Of a stretch of 12,304 nt of DNA, positions 7,554 through 12,304 are shown piece after piece. The position numbers and the translations under genes are program-made. Source of the DNA: Chlamydiota bacterium (GTDB lineage Bacteria > Chlamydiota > Chlamydiia > Chlamydiales > VGMA01); contig VGMA01000039.1 of NCBI GenBank assembly GCA_016866575.1, forward strand, positions 1-12,304, written 5' to 3'. The notes under the pieces were generated by a model. That model saw nothing but the letters and a program-made list of their open reading frames with translations. It was not told the DNA's origin and did not search any database. Within the stretch, counting starts at the first letter, position 1, and the number at the start of each line of letters is the position of its first letter.

Positions 7554-7581
7554 AAGCTCCTCTTTCAGGGGAGCTTTTTTT
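7554..7581 (+). terminator. Rho-independent terminator of the fab operon
   Basis: A 9-base-pair stem (AAGCTCCTC at 7554-7562 with GGGGAGCTT at 7568-7576, including one T-G wobble) encloses a five-base loop TTTCA and runs straight into further Ts to 7581. This is a strong intrinsic terminator for the plus-strand fab transcript. Read on the minus strand the stem is not followed by a T-run, so it should not stop the pot operon in the same way. Confidence 0.9.
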
Positions 7582-7728
7582 CACGATCTTTTTTCGTAAA
7601 ACGCTTTTAATATTATATATTCTTTGAAGTGAGTTTCTTATTCTCAAAATCTAATGAGTTAAGAAGCTATGCAATTTCTTAAAACTTTGAGATAAAATAG
7701 GTTAATACGTTTTTGATAAAAAGTAGTG
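7582..7728. other. AT-rich gap between convergent fab and pot operons
   Basis: This 147-base stretch between the acpP terminator and the potD stop holds no reading frame or RNA gene that I recognise. An imperfect hairpin can be drawn at 7635-7665: TTCTTA pairs with TAAGAA and CTCA with TGAG, with a small internal loop between them. It lacks a T-run on both strands, so I cannot call it a terminator for the pot operon, though something in this gap must end that transcript. Confidence 0.5.
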
Positions 7729-8805
7729 TTAGCTCTTTTTGACGTTGATCCATAGCTTACGCATGTCATTTTCTGACACAAGATAACGGAAGCATTCAAA
7801 TTCATCTCTTTCAATGATTTTGTGAAGGGTTTCATCGAATTCAGGATAGTTTTTTAGATCTTTACCATATTCAATCACTGAAGGATAAAGAGGGCAAAAC
7901 TCGATCATTTTGAGTGTGTTTTCTTTTTTCATTAAGAAATTGATGAACTTATACGCAGCTTCTTCTTGCTGGGTGTCTTGAGAAATGGCGTAGCTTTCAA
8001 TCGATAAAAAGATGGGTCCTTCAGGGATCAAAAAGTCGATAAAGGGGGAGTCCGCCTTGATTTGATGGAAAAAAGGGCTTCTAAGTAGCGCTATGGAACA
8101 ATTTTTTGTGGAAATTAGGTATTTTGCTCGATAGTCAGCATAAGCTTCTGTCCATTTCTTTTGTTTGGTTAAAAGCTGCTCAACTTCTAAAAGCTGTTCT
8201 TTAGATAGAGCTTCTGTCTTGTTGTAAAGATATTGAGAGGCAATAGCTACAGCTTCTACAACATCAGGGGTCATAGTGATTTTATAAGAAGTAGGCTGAA
8301 AAAGGTGTTTAAAAGAGGGTTTTTCTAAAATTTCTTTATTAGACGCAAGCGCTTCTCTATCTACTCCTAGGCCAAAAACCTCCCAAAGACTTGGAACGCT
8401 GTAATTGTTGTTAGGGTCAAAGTGTCTGTTGCAAAGAAAAGGGGCGATTTGATGAAAGTTGTCTATTTTCGTCTTATCGATGGGTTTGATTAAATGTTCG
8501 TCTATTAAAATTTTTACAGCGTAATCAGACGGGATCAGTAGATCGTAGCCTGTCCCTTTAGTAGAGCGCATTTTAACAAGAAGCTCTTCATTGGATGAGT
8601 AGTAGTGGAAATGGACGTGTATTCCGGTCTGTTTTTCAAATTCATTTGCAATTTCTTGAGGGATGTAATCTGCCCAGGTAAAGACGTTGAGTTCGTCCGG
8701 ATATTTTTTTTCCCAAGGGGTCTGTATTAAAATAGCAATGAGAGTAAAAATCGTTAAAAGACAGAGGCACACAAAGGAAAATCGGATGAAGCGTCTATAA
8801 GGCAT
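7729..8805 (-). CDS. potD: Polyamine ABC transporter substrate-binding protein, PotD-like
   Basis: This is the extracytoplasmic ligand-binding part of a spermidine/putrescine importer. The 358 residues match PotD (about 348). A hydrophobic segment at about 8-28 follows MPYRRFIRF. No lipobox and no clear AxA cleavage site is visible, so it may stay as a membrane anchor. The family is recognised from LNVFTWADYIPQEIANEFEKQTGI (39-62), YDLLIPSDYAVKILIDEHLIKPID (87-110) and the VPSLWEVFGLGVD segment (137-149). By remembered alignment to E. coli PotD the binding residues Trp44, Asp46, Tyr47, Ser93, Tyr95, Asp181 and Glu184 are kept. Two pocket tryptophans appear replaced (Leu240, and Leu267/Ser268), so the exact ligand is uncertain. 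The start overlaps the potC stop by one base (TAATG), with GAGG eight bases upstream. It is last in the pot operon. Confidence 0.9.
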   Translation of the reverse strand: MPYRRFIRFSFVCLCLLTIFTLIAILIQTPWEKKYPDELNVFTWADYIPQEIANEFEKQTGIHVHFHYYSSNEELLVKMRSTKGTGYDLLIPSDYAVKILIDEHLIKPIDKTKIDNFHQIAPFLCNRHFDPNNNYSVPSLWEVFGLGVDREALASNKEILEKPSFKHLFQPTSYKITMTPDVVEAVAIASQYLYNKTEALSKEQLLEVEQLLTKQKKWTEAYADYRAKYLISTKNCSIALLRSPFFHQIKADSPFIDFLIPEGPIFLSIESYAISQDTQQEEAAYKFINFLMKKENTLKMIEFCPLYPSVIEYGKDLKNYPEFDETLHKIIERDEFECFRYLVSENDMRKLWINVKKS

Positions 8806-9575
8806 TAAAAGATCCTCGTACGAATTTTAGGGGAAAAGAAAATAAGGGCAAGGATAGTGGTAAGGACAAGTAGAAGTACAGAAAGGGCGTTAACGACAGG
8901 AGAAATACCGAATCTTAAAGAGTTAACAAGATAGATTGATAGAGTTTGCACTGCTGTACCGCTGCAAAAATAGGAAAGAACAAAGTCGTCAAACGAAATG
9001 ACAAAGGTAAGAAGTCCACAGGCTATAATAGTTGGTCTTAGCAGCGGTAAAGTGATTCTAAAAAATGTTTGCATTGGAGATGCTCCAAGAACTAGCGAAG
9101 CTTCTTTCAATCGTGGATCAAGTTGAAAATATCTTACAAAAAGAACAGGTATAGAAAATCCTAGACCTATTACCGTATGAGATATCATTAAGGTAACTAG
9201 ACCCAAAGGAATATGAAGTATGGCAAAATAACTAATCAGTCCGACTGCAAGAATGGTTTCAGGGATTACTAAGCTTCCATAAAACAAAGGGATGAATTTC
9301 TTTACTCTTCCACCTGAAGATTGAAAGAAAATAAGGCATACCCCTAAAAATAGGCTTGTGCAAGTAGCTGTTGATGCAACAAGTAAAGAGTTTCTTAGTG
9401 ATTGCCATAACTCTGTGCATTGAAATAGCTCGCGGTACCAATGAAGGGTAAAGCTGTGCCATGGAGCAGGAAAGCTTTTTGAGTTAAATGAGAAAAGGAC
9501 CAATATGATGATCGGCGCATACAAAAATAAATAGATCATCAAAACAAATAAGGGTAGAGGTAATCTTCTGAGCAT
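8805..9575 (-). CDS. potC: Polyamine ABC transporter permease PotC
   Basis: One of the two membrane subunits that form the polyamine channel. The 256 residues match the family (E. coli about 264). About six membrane segments can be read, near 9-29, 62-86, 94-117, 124-148, 175-195 and 221-246. The EAA loop that docks on the ATPase is at about 156-176: LKEASLVLGASPMQTFFRITLP, with the conserved Glu-Ala and Gly164. The start shape PLFVLMIYLFLYAPIIILVLFSFN is typical of PotC/PotI. The ATG overlaps the potB stop by one base (TAATG), with GAGG nine bases upstream, and the stop overlaps potD in the same way. Confidence 0.93.
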   Translation of the reverse strand: MLRRLPLPLFVLMIYLFLYAPIIILVLFSFNSKSFPAPWHSFTLHWYRELFQCTELWQSLRNSLLVASTATCTSLFLGVCLIFFQSSGGRVKKFIPLFYGSLVIPETILAVGLISYFAILHIPLGLVTLMISHTVIGLGFSIPVLFVRYFQLDPRLKEASLVLGASPMQTFFRITLPLLRPTIIACGLLTFVISFDDFVLSYFCSGTAVQTLSIYLVNSLRFGISPVVNALSVLLLVLTTILALIFFSPKIRTRIF

Positions 9576-10450
9576 TAAGCAATACCTCTAGTAAAAAATT
9601 CACCCAGTTTTCTTAAGACAACAAAAATTGCAAGTAGGGAAAGGACAAGTACGGAGGTGCTCATCACCGTAAATGCAGCACCAAGAGGTGCAGTATGGTT
9701 ACCTAAAACAAATTGAGATATTACACTTCCTACAAAATATTGCTTGTCGCCGCCCATCAATTCAGGGATCACAAATTCGCCAAATGCCGGGATGTAAACT
9801 AGTAAAATTCCTGAGCGAATTCCCGACAAAGAGAGGGGAAATAGCACTTTTCCTACTGTTTGCAACCAGCCGGCTCCAAGGTCTAATGAAGCTTCTAAAA
9901 GATTGCGGTCAATGTTTTCCATGGATGAATAGATCGGCAATACCATGAATGGTAAAAAATAATAAACCATCATCAACATGGTCGCAAAAGGTGTGTTTAA
10001 GATGTGCAAAGGAGAATCGATCATCCCTAGGCTGATTAAAAGGGTATTTAAAAAACCCTGTTTTTCAAGAACAAAAAACCAAGCATAAATGTGAAGTAAG
10101 AAGTTTGTCCAAAAAGGGATCATTAAAAAAAACAAAAGTAAATTCTTTTGTTTTTTTGCTCTAAAAGCAATGAAGTACGCTAAGGGAAAAGCTAGCCCCA
10201 GGCATAAGATGGTTGTGCTTACTGCTAAATAAAGTGAATTGCAAACGATCTTTAAGTAGATGTAATCCCAGGTGTTAATAAAATTCTTCAAGGTTAGCCC
10301 TTGAAAAATCCCCTCAGTAGAGAGGGACCATAAGCTGGAAAAAATAATCAGTAGCAGGGGAATGTAAAAAAAGACCGCCTGCCAAACCAAAGCAGGGATC
10401 CCTATGGCAAAAGGAATTTCTCTAGAAACATGCTTGGTAAAGAAATTCAT
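9575..10450 (-). CDS. potB: Polyamine ABC transporter permease PotB
   Basis: The second permease subunit. With the start at 10450 it is 291 residues, close to E. coli PotB (about 285). It has about six hydrophobic segments, beginning at 12-42. Its EAA loop at about 184-204 reads LLEASLDLGAGWLQTVGKVLF, and GEFVIPELMGGDKQYFVG (224-241) is a stretch typical of PotB/PotH. A longer frame opens with TTG at 10489 inside potA, adding 13 basic residues. I prefer the ATG at 10450 because GGAGAG lies about eight bases before it, it begins two bases after the potA stop, and the protein then starts like other PotB. Confidence 0.93.
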   Translation of the reverse strand: MNFFTKHVSREIPFAIGIPALVWQAVFFYIPLLLIIFSSLWSLSTEGIFQGLTLKNFINTWDYIYLKIVCNSLYLAVSTTILCLGLAFPLAYFIAFRAKKQKNLLLFFLMIPFWTNFLLHIYAWFFVLEKQGFLNTLLISLGMIDSPLHILNTPFATMLMMVYYFLPFMVLPIYSSMENIDRNLLEASLDLGAGWLQTVGKVLFPLSLSGIRSGILLVYIPAFGEFVIPELMGGDKQYFVGSVISQFVLGNHTAPLGAAFTVMSTSVLVLSLLAIFVVLRKLGEFFTRGIA

Positions 10451-10452
10451 TT

Positions 10453-11544
10453 TTAACTCTCCAGTAAAACGACGTTTTCTTTTTGCCAAAAAAGGAATAC
10501 TTCGTCGTCATAATCGATATCTTCTAAAGAGAAATGTTCCTCATTTTGCTCAAAAACCTGAATCGTGAGATCATTTTCTAGTAAAATTGTGTATTGTGTT
10601 GATCTTCCGTAATAGACGATAGAGCGAACAGTCCCTTTTACGGTATTAGAAAAACCTGACATCTCTTTTTTAGAGATAAAGATTTTTTCAGGTCGTATGC
10701 TCATCACCGCTTTACAACCTTCAGACATCCAAGGTTTTTTGCTTTCAAGGTGTACAAGAAAATTGCCAAGACCTGAGAGTTCAAAGGTGGTGTTTTCGTC
10801 TAAATTAGAAAGCGTTCCTTCAAATAAATTCGTAGAACCTACAAATTTTGCTACAAAAGAATTGTGAGGAAATTCATAAATTTCTTTGGGCGTGCCAAAT
10901 TGAGCGATATTTCCCGTATGATCCATGATCGCCATGTGATCTGCAACCGTAAGGGCTTCAAGCTGGTCGTGCGTGACGTAGACAAATGTAGTTAAAAGTT
11001 TATCTTGCAGTTCAATAAGCTCAATAAGCATTTTTTCACGAAGTTTGAAATCCAAAGCTGCAAGAGGCTCATCTAATAAGAGCACATCTGGTTCGTTAAT
11101 GATCGCTCTAGCAAGAGCTACCCTTTGCTGCTGGCCGCCTGATAGTTCTGCTGGCAGTTTATTTTCGTGACTACTTAAATGAAAAGCGTTAAGAAGTTTA
11201 TGTACTTTGTATTCAATTTCTTCTTTAGGTTTTTTCAAAAGCACAAGGCTATAAGCTACATTGTCCACTACTGATAGGTGTGGAAATAAAGCATAATTTT
11301 GAAAAACGATGTTGATGCTTCTTTTGTGAACAGGTAAATTGGTAATATTCTGCTCACCTAAAAAGATATCCCCGCTATCGACGGTTTCAAATCCGGCGAT
11401 AAGTCGAAGAAGCGTAGTTTTTCCGCAGCCGGATGGCCCTAAAAGAGCGAAAAATTCCCCGGACGGAATATTAAGGTGGACTTTATCGAGGATGCGAGTC
11501 CCATTTTTCCACTTAGATACATTGCTGATACGAATATTTCTCAA
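10453..11544 (-). CDS. potA: Polyamine ABC transporter ATP-binding protein PotA
   Basis: The ATPase that powers the importer on the inner face of the membrane. The 363 residues match PotA (E. coli about 378). Motifs are all intact: Walker A GPSGCGKTT (36-44), Q-loop Gln82 in VFQNYALFPHLSV, signature LSGGQQQR (134-141), Walker B VLLLDEP (154-160) and His192 of the H-loop in VTHDQ. From about 235 a regulatory TOBE-type domain follows (FVGSTNLFEG, SIRPEKIFIS at 282-291). The start codon is TTG at 11544. It is well supported by an unusually strong ribosome binding site six bases upstream and by a normal N-terminus (IRISNVSKW), with no suitable ATG nearby. First gene of potABCD, divergent from trxB. 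Confidence 0.95.
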   Translation of the reverse strand: MRNIRISNVSKWKNGTRILDKVHLNIPSGEFFALLGPSGCGKTTLLRLIAGFETVDSGDIFLGEQNITNLPVHKRSINIVFQNYALFPHLSVVDNVAYSLVLLKKPKEEIEYKVHKLLNAFHLSSHENKLPAELSGGQQQRVALARAIINEPDVLLLDEPLAALDFKLREKMLIELIELQDKLLTTFVYVTHDQLEALTVADHMAIMDHTGNIAQFGTPKEIYEFPHNSFVAKFVGSTNLFEGTLSNLDENTTFELSGLGNFLVHLESKKPWMSEGCKAVMSIRPEKIFISKKEMSGFSNTVKGTVRSIVYYGRSTQYTILLENDLTIQVFEQNEEHFSLEDIDYDDEVFLFWQKENVVLLES

Positions 11545-11550
11545 AAGGCT

Positions 11551-11558
11551 CTCCCCCC
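11551..11558 (-). promoter_or_regulatory. Strong Shine-Dalgarno fixing the TTG start of potA
   Basis: Read on the minus strand, GGGGGGAG ends six bases before the TTG codon at 11544. It contains GGGGAG and continues into AG, a near-ideal match to the 16S rRNA tail. It decides the start of potA and may compensate for the weak TTG codon. Confidence 0.75.
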
Positions 11559-11600
11559 TAAGACCTTAAAATCCTTTCACCCCCTTGGAAAGTACCTTGA

Positions 11601-11606
11601 ATTGTA
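11601..11606 (-). promoter_or_regulatory. Candidate -10 box of the potABCD promoter
   Basis: On the minus strand TACAAT (five of six consensus bases) lies about 57 bases before the potA start. The region 17 bases upstream, TAGCAA, matches the -35 consensus only in part (three of six). A promoter must lie in this 141-base divergent gap, and this is the best candidate I see, but it is weak. Confidence 0.35.
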
Positions 11607-11635
11607 ACGGTCTTCGTTATTATTTGCTAGGGCAG

Positions 11636-11664
11636 ATTACAAATAACTTGTTTTTTTTTATACT
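11636..11664 (+). promoter_or_regulatory. Predicted promoter of trxB with a poly-T spacer
   Basis: ATTACA (11636-11641, four of six -35 bases) is separated by exactly 17 bases from TATACT (11659-11664, five of six -10 bases). The spacer ends in a run of nine Ts (11651-11659) that enters the -10 box. AT-rich spacers are known to help chlamydial sigma-66 promoters. Transcription would begin near 11671, only about 15 bases before the trxB ATG, so the leader would hold little more than the ribosome binding site. Confidence 0.55.
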
Positions 11665-11685
11665 GGACGGGATCAAGGAGAAACC

Positions 11686-12304
11686 ATGAAAAAGCACAAG
11701 GTAGTAATTATTGGATCAGGGCCTGCTGGCTACACGGCCGCGATCTATGCAGCGAGAGCGAATTTAGAGCCCGTCATGTTCAAAGGATATATGGAAGGTC
11801 CAGGCGGCCAGCTTATGACAACGACTGATGTGGAAAACTATCCAGGGTTCCCAGAGGGCATTATGGGTCCTGATATGATAGATAAATTTGAAAAGCAAGC
11901 AGTCCGTTTCGGAACAGTACTTGTTCAAGAAGATGTCATAGAGGTAGATTTTTCAGAGCGTCCTTTCAAAATCAAAGGGACAAAAACACACTGTTTAGCA
12001 GATTCAGTGATTATTTGTACTGGAGCTCGCGCCAATCGTGTGGATGTACCGGGCAGTAGAGATGGGGAGCTTTGGCAAAAAGGGGTGACAGCGTGTGCTG
12101 TTTGCGATGGTGCCATGCCGATGTTTAGAGGCAAGCCTTTAGTAGTAATCGGTGGTGGAGATACTGCTTGTGAGGAGGCTCTTTTCTTAACTAAATTTGG
12201 TTCAAAAATCTACGTTGTTTTGAGAAGAGATGAGTTCCGCGCTTCAAAAATTATGCAAGAAAGGGTAAAACATCACCCTAAGATTGAAATCATCTACGAA
12301 CATG
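11686..12304 (+). CDS. trxB: Thioredoxin reductase TrxB (3' end outside window)
   Basis: TrxB is a flavoprotein that uses NADPH to reduce thioredoxin, serving ribonucleotide reductase and oxidative-stress defence. The window holds 206 codons of an expected 310-320. Visible are the FAD-binding GSGPAG (10-15), GGQLMTTTDVENYPGFPEG (40-58), the redox-active CAVC (Cys137 and Cys140 in ACAVCDGAMP), the NADPH-binding GGGDTACEEA (156-165), and LRRDEFRASKIMQER (179-193), where most relatives read HRR. Several stretches resemble plant and fungal reductases more than E. coli TrxB (see findings). The start is fixed by AAGGAG five bases upstream. It is divergent from potA and appears to have its own promoter. 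Confidence 0.95.
   Translation, partial: MKKHKVVIIGSGPAGYTAAIYAARANLEPVMFKGYMEGPGGQLMTTTDVENYPGFPEGIMGPDMIDKFEKQAVRFGTVLVQEDVIEVDFSERPFKIKGTKTHCLADSVIICTGARANRVDVPGSRDGELWQKGVTACAVCDGAMPMFRGKPLVVIGGGDTACEEALFLTKFGSKIYVVLRRDEFRASKIMQERVKHHPKIEIIYEH

Noticed and set aside
7554..7581. Bidirectional terminator serving both acpP and potD
   Set aside because: On the minus strand the stem is followed by GGAAAAG and not a T-run, and it lies about 150 bases past potD, so it is called for the plus strand only.
7635..7665. Imperfect hairpin as a terminator of the pot operon
   Set aside because: The stem is AT-rich and interrupted, and neither side has a T-run; it could be chance in AT-rich DNA.
10451..10489. 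TTG start for potB at 10489
   Set aside because: It would overlap potA by 37 bases and add a basic extension. The ATG at 10450 has a good Shine-Dalgarno and sits two bases after the potA stop.
1..12304. Mobile elements, CRISPR arrays, toxin-antitoxin or defence genes, tRNA or rRNA genes
   Set aside because: None was seen. Nearly all sequence is accounted for by recognised housekeeping or transport genes, and the gaps are short and without repeats of these kinds.

Overview
The window looks like a piece of chromosome from a member of the Chlamydiae, most likely an amoeba-associated or 'environmental' lineage rather than a classical Chlamydia. The main evidence is gene order. On the minus strand lie recR, bamA, ompH/skp and lpxD, divergent from fabH, fabD, fabG and acpP on the plus strand. 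I recall this same divergent block from Chlamydia trachomatis (roughly CT243 to CT236). The composition is moderately AT-rich. The following potABCD operon and trxB are not what I recall after acpP in C. trachomatis, which points to a larger-genome relative. The genus cannot be fixed from sequence alone, and this assignment rests on remembered synteny and protein motifs, not a search.

Layout. (1) 1-3783, minus: an outer-membrane biogenesis set of bamA (beta-barrel assembly), ompH/skp (periplasmic chaperone) and lpxD (lipid A acyltransferase, cut by the window start). A good promoter sits just upstream of bamA. (2) 3879-4475, minus: recR, recombinational repair. (3) 4584-7538, plus: fabH, fabD, fabG, acpP, a tightly packed type II fatty-acid synthesis operon with 4-base ATGA overlaps, ending in a clear rho-independent terminator. 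(4) 7729-11544, minus: potA, potB, potC, potD, a complete polyamine-type ABC importer with one-base TAATG junctions between potB/potC and potC/potD and a TTG start with a strong ribosome binding site for potA. (5) 11686 to the end, plus: the first 206 codons of trxB, thioredoxin reductase, with its own promoter.

How the genes work together. The fab operon makes acyl-ACP, and LpxD uses hydroxyacyl-ACP to build lipid A. Skp and BamA deliver and insert outer-membrane proteins into the same membrane. The Pot importer would bring in spermidine or putrescine, presumably from a eukaryotic host. TrxB supplies reducing power to thioredoxin.

I see no tRNA, rRNA, CRISPR array, transposon or phage gene, and no gene-free stretch longer than about 150 bases. 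I found no convincing undescribed system. The points most worth a second look are the altered ligand pocket of PotD, the plant/fungus-like character of TrxB, the inverted repeat on the bamA -35 box, and the contrast between genes with and without Shine-Dalgarno sequences.
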